In this document: positions 19,139 through 28,937 of the stretch, piece by piece
Numbering within the stretch: position 1 is the first letter of the stretch
Layout of the letters: each line of letters starts with the position of its first letter
Assembly (NCBI GenBank): GCA_903842595.1
Contig: CAIMMO010000243.1
Coordinates: 1 to 57,504 of the forward strand
DNA from: an uncultured Alphaproteobacteria bacterium
GTDB taxonomy: Bacteria; Pseudomonadota; Alphaproteobacteria; Caulobacterales; Hyphomonadaceae
Direction of reading: 5' to 3'
Length of the DNA: 57,504 bases
The notes under the pieces: model-generated
What the model was told of the DNA's origin: nothing
Seen by the model: only the letters and a program-made list of their open reading frames with translations
The model's database searches: none
Translations under genes and position numbers: made by a program

Positions 19139-20278
19139 ATGTACGGTTTTCAACGCTATCTTTTTCGTAACGTGTTGAGAACCCTCATCGCGATCGTTGG
19201 CGGTCTTGCGCTGATCGCCATTCTTACGCAAGGCCTCAGCCAGATCCAGGATACGATCGTTCAGAATCGGTCCTCGATGCTGACCTTCCTGTGGGCGAGC
19301 CTGCTGGCGACCCCTCAGATCATCGCCCTGCTGATGCCAATCGCCCTCTTCATCGCGACGGCGGCGGCGCTCAACGTAGCCCACCGGGAGAATGAGGTTG
19401 TCGTTGCGCAAGCCTCCGGCATGTCGAACTGGCAGGTTGCCTCTCCGGTGCTGCGGCTGGCGGTGCTGGCGGCGATCCTCCACCTCGGCCTGAACCTGTG
19501 GGTGCAGCCTTCCGCCTCGCGCGAGCTGCGTACGACCTTGACGTCCGCATCGACCGACCTCGCTTCCTCGCTGGTTCGCGAGGGCACGTTCATGACCCAC
19601 GATGATGGCCTGACCACCTTCGCCGGAAACATGGAGGGCTCGGAGATTACCTTCCTGGTGGCGAATGACAGCCGCAACCCGAACAACGAAGTCACTTACA
19701 TCGCGAAGTCCGCGTTCCTGTCGGAACTGGAAGGCAAGCCTGCGCTGATCCTGCGCGACGGCATCCGGCAATCGGTTCGCGCCAATGGGGCGACAGAATC
19801 GCTGACCTTCCAGCAGTCGCCGCTGGAGCTCGGGGCGTTTGTCAACGACCAGAAGGCGGTGATCCTCGAAGAGTCGGATCGCTACCTGCCCGAACTCTTC
19901 TATCCGGACATGACCAACCACTATGACAACGCGAATGTCGACATGCTGGCGGCCGAGGGACATGCGCGACTTGCAACGCCGCTGCTGAATATCGCGATGG
20001 CGATGCTCGCAATTCTCGCCGTGCTGGGCGGAGACTTCAGCCGCCGGGGTTATGCCCAGCGCATCGCGATCGCGTCGGGCGTTGCCCTGCTGGTGCGGCT
20101 CGCCGCGTTCGGGGCGACTTCCTCCGCCAGCAAGGATCCTGACCTCAACATCGTACAGTACCTGCTGCCGATCTTCGTGATCGCGCTGGTCTCATTCCTC
20201 TACTTTATACAGCCGATCCTGAAACGACGGCGCGTCAGCGCGCGGACGACGCGGTCGCCGCTGATGGGGCCCGCCTGA
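19139..20278 (+). CDS. lptF: LPS export ABC permease LptF
   Basis: Inner-membrane permease that, with LptG and the LptB ATPase, extracts LPS and pushes it to the outer membrane. I choose ATG 19139 because the conserved MYGFQRYLFRNVLRTL opening starts there; the frame is open further upstream to 19022 but that part is unlike the family. This gives 379 residues. Membrane helices lie at both ends (for example LIAIVGGLALIAILTQ and ASLLATPQIIALLMPIALFI), with a periplasmic beta-jellyroll domain between. A basic, proline-rich C-terminal tail ends 1 bp before lptG. lptB is not in the window. Confidence 0.92.
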   Translation: MYGFQRYLFRNVLRTLIAIVGGLALIAILTQGLSQIQDTIVQNRSSMLTFLWASLLATPQIIALLMPIALFIATAAALNVAHRENEVVVAQASGMSNWQVASPVLRLAVLAAILHLGLNLWVQPSASRELRTTLTSASTDLASSLVREGTFMTHDDGLTTFAGNMEGSEITFLVANDSRNPNNEVTYIAKSAFLSELEGKPALILRDGIRQSVRANGATESLTFQQSPLELGAFVNDQKAVILEESDRYLPELFYPDMTNHYDNANVDMLAAEGHARLATPLLNIAMAMLAILAVLGGDFSRRGYAQRIAIASGVALLVRLAAFGATSSASKDPDLNIVQYLLPIFVIALVSFLYFIQPILKRRRVSARTTRSPLMGPA

Positions 20279-20279
20279 T

Positions 20280-21422
20280 ATGGTGATTGCCGGACGGATC
20301 CAGCGTTACATCTTCCGCGAATGCGTCGCCTCGCTGGCATTGACGCTGTCGATTATCCTGCTCGCGATCATCCTGGTCGACGTGGTCGAACAGATGCGCA
20401 CCATCGGCGACCGCACGCAGATCGGGATCGATGTCGCGTTCACCCTTACCATGATGAAAACGCCGGGGCTGATCCTCGAGACGCTTCCATTTGCGATGCT
20501 CGTCGGCTCGATCCTGACCTATTCGCAGCTTGGCCGCCGCAGCGAGATTCCCGCCATTCGTGCAGCCGGCGTGTCGGCGTGGCGCTTCCTGGGGCCGGTG
20601 ATGGTGCTGGCCGTGCTGCTCGGCGTGCTGATGGTCACGGTGCTCGATCCGCTGGCGACCAAGCTCAACCAGGATTTCGAGTCTGCGCGCGCCCGGCTTC
20701 TTGGCGGTGGCGCTCCGGTAACTGAGGGCGTCTGGCTGAGCCAGGGCGACCTCGAAGCTGGCGCCACTGAAGAGGCTACCGAGCTGCCGGGCTCGAACCA
20801 GCAGGCCATCATTCACGGCCGCCGCGTTGTCGGCCGCGGTCAGGCGCTGGAGAACGTTACTTTCTGGTACTTCCGCCCGGGACCTGGCGGACCGGCCGAC
20901 CGGGAGTTCACGCATCGGATCGACGCCAAGAAGGCGCAACTCACGCCGGGCTTCTGGCAGCTGACGGGGGTCATCGAAAATCGCGTGGCGGGGGAAGTCC
21001 AGCGCAGCGAGACTCTGGCCCTGCCGACCAATCTGGACAGCGATACGCTGCTATCGCGCTTTGCGTCGTCGAAGACGATTCCCTTCTGGGACCTGCCGGG
21101 ATTCATCAAGGATGGACGCGCCGCAGGCATGGAGATCGGCGACTACGTTCTCAAGTACAACACGCTTCTGGCTACGCCGGTATTCATGCTTGCCATGTCA
21201 TTGATTGGCGCGGTTGTGTGCCTCCGGCTGGCGCGGTCAGGCGGACTGTCGCGACTCATAGGGGCAGGCGCGCTTGCTGGTTTCGTACTTTATTTCGCCA
21301 CCCGGCTCGCTTCAGGCATGGCGGCTTCCGGGGCAACCCCGCCTGAGGCGGCAGCCTGGTGCCCGCCCCTGTTCGCTCTTTTTGCGGTATTGACCTTCCT
21401 GGCGCATGCCGAAGACGGCTGA
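20280..21422 (+). CDS. lptG: LPS export ABC permease LptG
   Basis: Partner permease of LptF. The 380-residue product opens with IQRYIFRECVASLALTL and has a membrane helix pair, a periplasmic domain of about 190 residues and three C-terminal helices (for example TPVFMLAMSLIGAVVCLRLAR). The motif TPPEAAAWCPPLFALFAVLTFL near the end is typical of LptG. It follows lptF by one base and lptD comes next, the usual alphaproteobacterial order. Confidence 0.93.
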   Translation: MVIAGRIQRYIFRECVASLALTLSIILLAIILVDVVEQMRTIGDRTQIGIDVAFTLTMMKTPGLILETLPFAMLVGSILTYSQLGRRSEIPAIRAAGVSAWRFLGPVMVLAVLLGVLMVTVLDPLATKLNQDFESARARLLGGGAPVTEGVWLSQGDLEAGATEEATELPGSNQQAIIHGRRVVGRGQALENVTFWYFRPGPGGPADREFTHRIDAKKAQLTPGFWQLTGVIENRVAGEVQRSETLALPTNLDSDTLLSRFASSKTIPFWDLPGFIKDGRAAGMEIGDYVLKYNTLLATPVFMLAMSLIGAVVCLRLARSGGLSRLIGAGALAGFVLYFATRLASGMAASGATPPEAAAWCPPLFALFAVLTFLAHAEDG

Positions 21423-21579
21423 TCGACTAGGTTTCATGCCCGACAGAGGGTATGTGGCTTCCAGGCCGCGCTGCGTTTCGGAATGTTTCAGGGCGGCCAG
21501 CCGCCTTTACGCCTCAAAGGCCATTGCGTATCGGTCTAAGGCTGGGAGTCGCTCGCAACCGTTGCGCGAGGGGAGAGTA

Positions 21580-23889
21580 ATGGTTTTGCGGCTAAGCGCC
21601 CTGGCATCTGTGGCCGTTGCAGCTCTTGCAGCTGGCGGCACGGCATTCGCCCAAACACCACCTATCGTCCCGACGCCGGCCCCCACTTCACCTGCCGAGG
21701 ATGACGACGAAGTCATCCTGAAAGCGGATCAATTCGAGGAAGACCGCGACAGCAGCGTCGTCACGGCGTCGGGCAATGTCGAAGTCCGCATTGGCCAGCG
21801 GACGCTGCGGGCCGATCGCGTGATCTATGACCGCACGACGGAGACGCTCCGCGCGCAGGGCCATGTCCAGATCACCGATGGCGCCGGACAGGTCCAGTTC
21901 GCAGACGAGATCGAAGCTGACGAGGATTTCACCAACGGCTTCGCGACCCGCTTCTCGGCCCGCCTCGGCGAGACCGGACTGGTGACGGCCTCCTCTGCCG
22001 TTCGCACTGACGGCATGCGCAATTCGGTCGAGCAGGTGGTTTTCACCAACTGCCCGGTTTGCGAGGAAAAGGGCGTCGATCCGACCTGGGCGCTGCGTGC
22101 GCGGCGCGCGACACTCGACCAGAAAGAGGAGATGATATCTTACCAGGACGCTGTTCTCGAGCTCGGCGGCGTTCCTGTTCTGTACGTGCCTTGGTTCGCC
22201 CACCCCGACCCAAATTCGGAGCGTCGCTCGGGCCTGCTCACACCGGATGTTGGCCTCTCATCGAAGATCGGCGCCTATTACGAGCAGCCCTATCTCTTTG
22301 TGATTTCGCCCTCTGAAGACGTTACGGTGGCGCCGACGATCTCGACCGGAGTGAACCCGCTCGTGAAGGTTGACTGGCGGCGGCGGTTCTTTTCCGGCTT
22401 CATCGACGCCGAGAGCAGCTTCACATACGAGCAGGACTTCAACTCCGACGGCGACAAGTTCGACGACAAGGAATGGCGTGGCCATCTGTATGCGGTCGGC
22501 CGCTTTGACATCAACCAGGACTGGCAATGGGGCTTCGGCATCGAGCGTCAGACCGACGATCTCTACGACCAGCGCTATGACATCGACGGCGAGGATGACC
22601 TGCGTGGCCTGATCGCAAGCCAGCCGCGCCAGCTGTTGTCGCAATTGTACGTCACGGGCCAGACGCCGGACTTCTATTTCGAGACGGGCGCCTATGCGTT
22701 TCAGGGCCTGCGCGCCAACGATCTCGAGACGCAGATCCCGGAAGTCCTTCCTTCCATCTATACGCAGAAAGTGTTCGATTTGGGCGCGGCGGGCCAGTTC
22801 GCGACAGATTTCAGCGCCGTCGGCCTCTTCCGCGCGGATCAGCAGAGGCTTCCCAATGGCGATCCGTCGCTCGGCTTCGCCGGCGATCTTGCGCTCGACA
22901 CGGCACGCGCCACGGCCGAAGCCGAGTGGGGAGCGCAGCTGATCTTCGGACCCGGCCTGGTGTTCGAACCCTTCGCCTCGGGACGGGGCGACGCCTATCA
23001 CATTAATGATGGCGGGACGGGCGGCGCGCGGGACGTGTCGCGCTTTCTTGGCGTCGCCGGCGCGACCGTCAGCTATCCGTGGGTCGCCCGCAGCCCGGGC
23101 ATGGACATCATAATCGAACCGATCGCGATGGCAGCCTATGGCACGCCAGACGCGAACGATCGACTGAACCCCGCCGCCATGCCCACGGACCCAGACTTCG
23201 GCCGCAATCTCATTCCCAATGAGGACTCGCTGGTGTTCGAGGCCGACGAGAGCAATCTGTTCAAGCCGAGCGCCGTTTCCAATTACGATCTCTGGGAGGG
23301 CGGCGCCCGTGGCGCGGTCGGTATCAACACGGTGGCCCGCATCGGCGATGACATCGAGCTGTCGGCGCTCGTCGGACGCCGCTGGCGGGAAGACCCCGAT
23401 CCAGCCTTCAATCAGCTGAGCAACCTGTCCGGCGAAGAGTCCGACTATGTCGCCTCCGTTCGTGCTGACCTTGGCCGTCTCTTCGAGGTTGGCGCCCGCT
23501 TCCGGACGAATGACGAGCTGGACGTCCGCCGGGTCGACGTGGACGCGTCGGTGGATTTCTGGCGCATCCGGGGTGATGCGCGCTATTTCCGTGTCGAAGG
23601 TGCGAGCACGACGCCGGGCGTCTCCACGGATGACGAGGGCCTCGTCTGGAATGGCGCATTCGAGTTCGACGACAAATGGGCCGCTGTCGTCCAGCAGTCC
23701 CGCAACATCACCCAGCGCCAGGACATCCAGTTCTCGCTCGGGCTTCGCTATATGGACGAGTGTTCGTACTTCATGCTCGCCTACGAACGTTCAGGCGCCC
23801 GGGACAGGACGCTGGGACCATCGGAGTCGATTCGCTTCACCTTCGCCCTGACCGGTCTGGGCGGCGTCACGCCTGACGATTTCGATTAA
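21580..23889 (+). CDS. lptD: LPS assembly outer-membrane protein LptD
   Basis: Outer-membrane translocon that inserts LPS in the outer leaflet. I use ATG 21580, which has a GGGGAGAG ribosome site and a clean signal peptide (LSALASVAVAALAAGGTAFA, cleavage after AFA); the longer frame upstream overlaps lptG and is not signal-like. The 769-residue protein has an OstA/LptA-like N-terminal domain (about 45-150, with the VILKADQFEEDRDSSVVTA and GNVEVRIGQRTLRADRV strands), then the DUF-type LptD barrel. Cysteines in FTNCPVCEEKG could take part in the disulphide bonding known for LptD. Normal length for an alphaproteobacterium. Confidence 0.93.
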   Translation: MVLRLSALASVAVAALAAGGTAFAQTPPIVPTPAPTSPAEDDDEVILKADQFEEDRDSSVVTASGNVEVRIGQRTLRADRVIYDRTTETLRAQGHVQITDGAGQVQFADEIEADEDFTNGFATRFSARLGETGLVTASSAVRTDGMRNSVEQVVFTNCPVCEEKGVDPTWALRARRATLDQKEEMISYQDAVLELGGVPVLYVPWFAHPDPNSERRSGLLTPDVGLSSKIGAYYEQPYLFVISPSEDVTVAPTISTGVNPLVKVDWRRRFFSGFIDAESSFTYEQDFNSDGDKFDDKEWRGHLYAVGRFDINQDWQWGFGIERQTDDLYDQRYDIDGEDDLRGLIASQPRQLLSQLYVTGQTPDFYFETGAYAFQGLRANDLETQIPEVLPSIYTQKVFDLGAAGQFATDFSAVGLFRADQQRLPNGDPSLGFAGDLALDTARATAEAEWGAQLIFGPGLVFEPFASGRGDAYHINDGGTGGARDVSRFLGVAGATVSYPWVARSPGMDIIIEPIAMAAYGTPDANDRLNPAAMPTDPDFGRNLIPNEDSLVFEADESNLFKPSAVSNYDLWEGGARGAVGINTVARIGDDIELSALVGRRWREDPDPAFNQLSNLSGEESDYVASVRADLGRLFEVGARFRTNDELDVRRVDVDASVDFWRIRGDARYFRVEGASTTPGVSTDDEGLVWNGAFEFDDKWAAVVQQSRNITQRQDIQFSLGLRYMDECSYFMLAYERSGARDRTLGPSESIRFTFALTGLGGVTPDDFD

Positions 23890-24023
23890 CCGCCGCACTT
23901 CGGGCTGCATCCGCAGGCTCGCAATTGCCCGTTTCCGCAGGTATATGCGCTAGCGCCCGGCCTTGCCGGCGGCCATGTTTTTGCCTTCACCCTGTCTCAG
24001 GGTCAGGGTGGTAGGGTGACCTG

Positions 24024-25316
24024 ATGAAACGACTTCTTGTACTGGCGCTAGCAGCATCCGTGGCCGCAACCAGCCTTGTGGCAATAGCCCAGCAGACACA
24101 GCAACCGGGAGCAGCCGCCCAGCCGACCGCTAACCGCGGACGCATGGTCGATGGGGTAATGGCCACCGTCAACGACCAGGTGATCTCGCAGTCGGACGTG
24201 CGCAACCGAATGCGATGGATGCTGCTTCGCTTCGAGAAGCCGCCAGAGGACGAAGAAATTCTGCTCGAACTCCAGAGCCAGGCGCTTGAAAGCCTGATCG
24301 ACGAGAGGGTGCAGCTCGGCGAATTCCGGAAGCTGGTGAAGGATCAGGACATTTCCGGCCCCGAGATCGACGAGAGCGTCGCCGACGTCGCCCGCCAGTA
24401 CCGTATGACACCGGAACAGTTCGCCCAGGCGCTTGGCCAGGCAGGCATACCGATGCAGCATATCCGCGACATGGAGCAGGCCAAGATCGCCTGGACCGCC
24501 CTGATCCGCGGCCGCTACTTCAAGACCGTCCGCGTCTCCGAGGGGCGCATCGACGACATGCTGGACCGCATCAAGTCGTCACTCGACAAACCGCAATATC
24601 GGCTCGCCGAGATCTTCCTCTACGCCCCTGACCGGGCTTCGCGCGAACTCGCCAAGACCCGCGCCGCCACCCTGATCGAGAACGTCAGGCAGGGCGCCGA
24701 GTTCCAGGCCCTCGCGCAGCAATTCTCTGCAGCGCCCTCGGCATCGGCGGGCGGCGATCTCAACTGGCTCTCTCCGGGCGACATGCGTCCGGAAATCGCC
24801 GATGCCGTGCTGAAGGCGGGTGAGCCGCCGCTTGTGCTGGCGCCGATCGAAAGCGACAGCGGCGTTTACGTCATTGCCCTTACCGGCAAGCGCGAACCGA
24901 GCGACCCGTCGAAGTCGATCATCCTTGACATGGAACAGATGATCACGCGTGGCGAAGGCGCCGTCGCAAAACTCGAAGCCTTGAAGGCCAGCGCGAAAAC
25001 GTGCGGTGACCTGTCGAAATCTCTGGAAGGCGTCGAAGGCGTCACCCGCACGCCGATGAAGGACGTCGGCCTGATGCAGGTCGCACCACAATTCCGCACG
25101 CCGCTTGAGGGCCTTGGCGCCAACCAGGCGTCGCAGATCATCGATCTGACGGATGGCGGCAAGATGATCTTCTTCGTTTGCAGCTCCCGCTCGGGCGATG
25201 CCGACCTGCCCGCCCGCACGGAGATCAAGGATCGCCTGTTCAATCAGGAACTGGCACTGGTCGCCGAACGCTACCTTCGCGATCTGAAGCGTGAGTCGAC
25301 GGTCGTGCGCCGGTAG
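24024..25316 (+). CDS. surA: SurA-type periplasmic chaperone / peptidyl-prolyl isomerase
   Basis: Periplasmic folding factor for outer-membrane proteins such as LptD. Signal peptide at 1-22 (LLVLALAASVAATSLVAIAQ). A SurA N-terminal domain follows (MATVNDQVISQSDVRNRMRWML and the helical ALESLIDERVQLGEF region), then one parvulin domain (about 190-290, with LAEIFLYAP and GGDLNWLSPGDM), and a second degenerate one near the C-terminus. 430 residues is normal. It sits between lptD and pdxA as in many proteobacteria. The ATG has AGGGTGA upstream. Confidence 0.92.
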   Translation: MKRLLVLALAASVAATSLVAIAQQTQQPGAAAQPTANRGRMVDGVMATVNDQVISQSDVRNRMRWMLLRFEKPPEDEEILLELQSQALESLIDERVQLGEFRKLVKDQDISGPEIDESVADVARQYRMTPEQFAQALGQAGIPMQHIRDMEQAKIAWTALIRGRYFKTVRVSEGRIDDMLDRIKSSLDKPQYRLAEIFLYAPDRASRELAKTRAATLIENVRQGAEFQALAQQFSAAPSASAGGDLNWLSPGDMRPEIADAVLKAGEPPLVLAPIESDSGVYVIALTGKREPSDPSKSIILDMEQMITRGEGAVAKLEALKASAKTCGDLSKSLEGVEGVTRTPMKDVGLMQVAPQFRTPLEGLGANQASQIIDLTDGGKMIFFVCSSRSGDADLPARTEIKDRLFNQELALVAERYLRDLKRESTVVRR

Positions 25317-25380
25317 GTTGGGACGCTCGACGCCCCTTCACTTACACACCAGCTGTTATCCTAGTGTGGCCGAGCGGTAT

Positions 25381-25398
25381 CCGGGACACATGTCCCGG
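25381..25398. repeat. Palindromic repeat between surA and pdxA
   Basis: CCGGGACA and TGTCCCGG flank a 2-base centre; the arms extend imperfectly to GTAT/ATAC. A related CCGGGACG copy follows at about 25440. The 186-bp gap has no gene. The palindrome could be a dispersed intergenic repeat or the terminator of surA. Confidence 0.6.
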
Positions 25399-25502
25399 CA
25401 TACTGCGCTCCAGAAACAGGTCCCCGTTCTTCGCTGCGGCCGGGACGACAAACCGTGGTACATGGCAACCACAAACCGAACACGACATACTTCGCGTAGC
25501 AA

Positions 25503-26510
25503 ATGGCTCCCCCGATTCTCCCTCTCGCCATGACAATGGGCGACCCCGCCGGGGTCGGCCCCATCGCCACGTGGAAGGCGTGGGAGCGCGCCCGCGCATC
25601 TGGCGGCCGACCCTTCTACGTCATTGCTCCGCCGGACGTCCTGGCACGTGCCAGCAATGCAGGTCAGCTTGAAATCATCCCTGAAACCGGCAACGCGCTA
25701 ACCACCTTTCCGCACGCGCTGCCGGTCATGCCGATCGACGGCGCTGCCGTCACGCCCGGGACGCCCTCGGCGGCCAGCGTGCCTGCCATCATTGAATCCA
25801 TCCGGCTCGCCGTGGAACACGCGCGCGCCGGCAAGGCGGCGGCCGTCGTCACCAACCCGATTGCCAAGGCGTTGCTCTACCGCGCAGGTTTCAAGCATCC
25901 GGGGCATACTGAATACCTCGCTGAACTTTCGGCCGATGGCGGCGCTGCTCCGCGCCCGGTGATGATGCTGGTCGGTGGCGGGCTGCGCGTGGCGCTGGCG
26001 ACCATCCACCAACCGCTGGTCAGGGTCGTGTCCTCGCTCACGCCTCTGCTGATCGCCGAGATCGGAGACATTGTGGGAACGGCACTCAAGAGCGACTTTG
26101 GTTTTGCCAACCCGCGCATTGGGCTCTGCGGCGTCAACCCGCATGCCGGTGAAGATGGCGAGATTGGCCGCGAGGAGATCGACATCATCAATCCCGCAGC
26201 CGCCCTTCTGCGCCGAAGGGGTCTCGACATCTCCGATGCGCGACCCGGCGACACCATCTTCCACGAGGCGCGCGCGGGCCGGTGGGACGCCGTCATCGCA
26301 ATGTATCACGATCAGGGCCTCATTCCTGTTAAGACGCTGGACATGTGGGGCGGCATCAACGTTACCCTCGGCCTTCCCTTCATCCGCACATCGCCGGACC
26401 ACGGCGTCGCCTACGACGCCGCCGCCTCGGGGGAGGTGAAGGCCGACAGCCTTATCGCCGCGCTGAATCTTGCCGACGTGATGGCGCGCGCGCGTGCAGC
26501 AGCGCAATGA
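25503..26510 (+). CDS. pdxA: 4-hydroxythreonine-4-phosphate dehydrogenase
   Basis: Oxidises 4-phosphohydroxy-L-threonine in the de novo pyridoxal phosphate pathway, with NAD and a divalent metal. The 335-residue protein starts MAPPILPLAMTMGDPAGVGP, the standard PdxA opening, and has GFKHPGHTEYLAEL, TIHQPLVRV and MYHDQGLIPVK with the metal-binding histidines, and FIRTSPDHGVAYD. The stop overlaps the rsmA ATG as ATGA, so the two are translationally coupled. PdxJ, its partner, is not here. Confidence 0.95.
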   Translation: MAPPILPLAMTMGDPAGVGPIATWKAWERARASGGRPFYVIAPPDVLARASNAGQLEIIPETGNALTTFPHALPVMPIDGAAVTPGTPSAASVPAIIESIRLAVEHARAGKAAAVVTNPIAKALLYRAGFKHPGHTEYLAELSADGGAAPRPVMMLVGGGLRVALATIHQPLVRVVSSLTPLLIAEIGDIVGTALKSDFGFANPRIGLCGVNPHAGEDGEIGREEIDIINPAAALLRRRGLDISDARPGDTIFHEARAGRWDAVIAMYHDQGLIPVKTLDMWGGINVTLGLPFIRTSPDHGVAYDAAASGEVKADSLIAALNLADVMARARAAAQ

Positions 26511-27352
26511 GCACGCCGCTAACGCCGGGCCCGGCGAAGAAGTCCCTCGGCCAGCACTTCCTGTTCGATCCGTCGATCCTGGCGCGCGTCGCGACGGCCG
26601 GCGGTAGCGTCGAAGGGAAGACCGTCATCGAGGTTGGACCGGGGCCCGGCGGCCTCACGCGCGCGCTGCTCGACAGCGGTGCTGCAAGGCTTCTCGCCGT
26701 CGAACTCGATGACCGCTTCGCCGAGGGCCTCTCGCTGTGGCCTGAGGCGCGCGCGCGCAATGGGGAGGAAGCGCGGCTGCACATTCACCACGGCGACGCG
26801 CTCGCCGCCAACCTGCCAGCGCTGGTGCAGGATATTGGCGGGAGTCTTCCCGCGATGATTGTCGCAAACCTGCCTTACAATGTCGGAACGCCGATGCTGG
26901 TGGAGTGGCTGAAGACTGGCCAGCACGAGGGGGCAGCTTGGCGTGGGACAATGGTTCTGATGTTTCAGAAGGAAGTGGCGCTGCGTATCTGCGCTGCGCC
27001 TGATGAGGATCACTATGGCCGTCTCGCCGTCCTGTCGCAGGCCGTTACGCGGCCGCGCATTGCGTTGACGCTACCACCGGGAGCCTTCAGGCCGCCGCCG
27101 AAGGTCGACAGCGCGGTCGTTGTACTGGACCCATTGCCCGAAGCGGAGTGCTTCAGCGATCTCGCCTCGCTCGAGAAGGTGACCGCAGCTGCGTTTGGTC
27201 AACGCCGCAAGATGCTGCGCGCTGCGCTCAAATCTCTGCCGGGGGCGGTTGAGGCTCTGGCGACTGCAAAAATCGACCCAACGCGGCGCGCCGAGACACT
27301 GACGCAGGCGGAGTTCCGTGCGCTAACGACGGCGTGGCGCGCCAGCGCCTAG
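26507..27352 (+). CDS. rsmA: 16S rRNA dimethyladenosine transferase
   Basis: Methylates A1518 and A1519 (E. coli numbering) of 16S rRNA. I take ATG 26507, overlapping the pdxA stop, which yields 281 residues and the typical opening KKSLGQHFLFD. The SAM-binding motif VIEVGPGPGGLT and the catalytic NLPYN (in IVANLPYNVGTPML) are present. The reading frame is open further upstream but that part lies inside pdxA. Convergent with gmk, overlapping by 4 bp. Confidence 0.95.
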   Translation: MSTPLTPGPAKKSLGQHFLFDPSILARVATAGGSVEGKTVIEVGPGPGGLTRALLDSGAARLLAVELDDRFAEGLSLWPEARARNGEEARLHIHHGDALAANLPALVQDIGGSLPAMIVANLPYNVGTPMLVEWLKTGQHEGAAWRGTMVLMFQKEVALRICAAPDEDHYGRLAVLSQAVTRPRIALTLPPGAFRPPPKVDSAVVVLDPLPEAECFSDLASLEKVTAAAFGQRRKMLRAALKSLPGAVEALATAKIDPTRRAETLTQAEFRALTTAWRASA

Positions 27353-28059
27353 TGCCCATCGCCGGTCGCGCTGCCGCTCTGAGTCTTGGTCGCGAGGCGT
27401 GCGTCCTTGAGCAACTGGTCCACCATGATGCCGAGCGAGGCCCGCATGCGCTTGTTGCGTTCCGTTATCAGGATCGCGCGCAACTCGTTGAATGCAGTCT
27501 CGAGATTGTCGTTCACGATGGCGTAATCGTATTCGCCCCAGCGCAGGATATCCTGCCCGGCGCCATCAAGCCGCGACTGAACCGACTTCTCATCTGCGCC
27601 GGGCCGACCCTCAAGCCGCTGTTTCAGCTGCGGCAGGGATGGCGGCAGGATGAATACGGAAACCACGTCGCCCGGGCGGATCGTCTTGAGTGCGCGAGCC
27701 CCCTGCCAGTCGACATCGAACACCACGTCCATGCCGGCAACAAGCCGCGCTTCGACTTCGCTTCGCGGCGTGCCGTAGTAATTCTTGAAGACCTTCGCCC
27801 ACTCGAGAAACTCATCGCGGTCGATCATGTCGTGGAATTGTTCCACAGACCGGAAGTGATAGTCGGCGCCGTCCTGCTCGCCTGGACGCGGTGAGCGGGT
27901 TGTTGCCGAAATCGACAGCTCGACGCCCGGCACTTCGGAGATGATCCGGCGGCAAAGCGTGGTTTTCCCGGCGCCTGAGGGGCTGGAAATCACAAGCATC
28001 ACGCCGCGGCGCGGCCGCACCTTCTGCATCCGCGTCGAGTCAGGGTTATCATTCGACAT
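27349..28059 (-). CDS. gmk: Guanylate kinase
   Basis: Phosphorylates GMP to GDP. The 236-residue protein has the P-loop SSPSGAGKTTL near residues 25-35, the GMP-binding stretch SISATTRSPRPGE and DYHFRSVEQFHDMI, and NYYGTPRSEVEARL. It is slightly longer than the usual 205-210 residues because of a basic N-terminal leader (MSNDNPDSTRMQKVRPRRG) and a polar tail. The start overlaps the yicC end by 11 bp, so it is cotranscribed with yicC and mltG. Confidence 0.95.
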   Translation of the reverse strand: MSNDNPDSTRMQKVRPRRGVMLVISSPSGAGKTTLCRRIISEVPGVELSISATTRSPRPGEQDGADYHFRSVEQFHDMIDRDEFLEWAKVFKNYYGTPRSEVEARLVAGMDVVFDVDWQGARALKTIRPGDVVSVFILPPSLPQLKQRLEGRPGADEKSVQSRLDGAGQDILRWGEYDYAIVNDNLETAFNELRAILITERNKRMRASLGIMVDQLLKDARLATKTQSGSATGDGH

Positions 28060-28924
28060 TCTGAACCTGCTCCCGGAACTGGTCGATCAGGGACTTCAGC
28101 GCCAAGCCGGCATTCGTCAACTCAAGGCTGGCCGCTTTCGAGCACAGCGTGTTGGCCTCCCGGTTAAGCTCCTGACAAAGAAAGTCCAGCTTCCGGCCGA
28201 CCGCTTCGCCCGATGCGAGGATCGATCGGGCCGAGGCGACATGCGCCGCAAGGCGATCAAGCTCCTCGCGTACATCAGCGCGCGTCGCCATCATCAGGGT
28301 TTCCTGCGCGATGCGGTCAGGGTCCGTGGCAACATCCTTGCCGAGCTCGGCCAGCCGCGCCTTCAGCCGGTCGCGGACGAGTTCAGGCTGCCTTGCCGCA
28401 AACGCACCGGCCTGCGCCAGCAACTGCTCGGTCTGGACCAGCATGGTTCCGAAAAGCTGCAGAAGGCTCTCGCCCTCTTTCCCACGAGCTGCAATCAGCA
28501 TGTCGAGCGCGGCATCCAGGCCTGCCAGCAGATCCTTCGCAACTAGGTCGTCCACCGATGACCCAGTGCGGGATGCAGCTTTCACGACGCCGGGGACGCC
28601 GAGCAGCCCGTCGAACCGCGCGGCCGCCACGCCGGACTTCGTCCAGTGGCGCGAGAGGCGCGCGAGGCGGGCCAGTTCGCGAGTGTCGACTGCGCTCGCG
28701 CCGGGATCGCGCGTCCAGTCGATACGCAGCTGGAGCTGGAAACTGCCACGCTGGAAGTGATCCTTCACGCGCTTGCGCGCTTCGAAATCGATCGCGTCGC
28801 AACCGGGCGGATAGTTGGTGCGGATGTCGACGGACTTGCCGTTGACGGAACGCGCCTCCCATACCCAGACGCCCCAGGGCGCCTGCCCCTGGGCCCGCCC
28901 AAAACCTGTCATCCCCCGGATCAT
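28049..28924 (-). CDS. yicC: YicC-family endoribonuclease
   Basis: 291 residues. It begins MIRGMTGFGRAQ, the signature of the YicC/YloC family (N-terminal domain plus DUF1732 C-terminal domain), with VWEARSVNGKSVDIR and, near the end, the DUF1732 segment GRKLDFLCQELNREANTLCSK. E. coli YicC has been reported to be a ribonuclease. It lies between mltG (13 bp upstream) and gmk, the common proteobacterial arrangement. Confidence 0.92.
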   Translation of the reverse strand: MIRGMTGFGRAQGQAPWGVWVWEARSVNGKSVDIRTNYPPGCDAIDFEARKRVKDHFQRGSFQLQLRIDWTRDPGASAVDTRELARLARLSRHWTKSGVAAARFDGLLGVPGVVKAASRTGSSVDDLVAKDLLAGLDAALDMLIAARGKEGESLLQLFGTMLVQTEQLLAQAGAFAARQPELVRDRLKARLAELGKDVATDPDRIAQETLMMATRADVREELDRLAAHVASARSILASGEAVGRKLDFLCQELNREANTLCSKAASLELTNAGLALKSLIDQFREQVQNVE

Positions 28925-28937
28925 GCCCGCAACCGTG

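Noticed and set aside
25360-25400. GTGTGGCCGAGCGGT resembling the D-arm of tRNA-Ser or tRNA-Leu
   Set aside because: No anticodon stem or acceptor stem follows; the sequence continues into a CCGGGACA palindrome instead.
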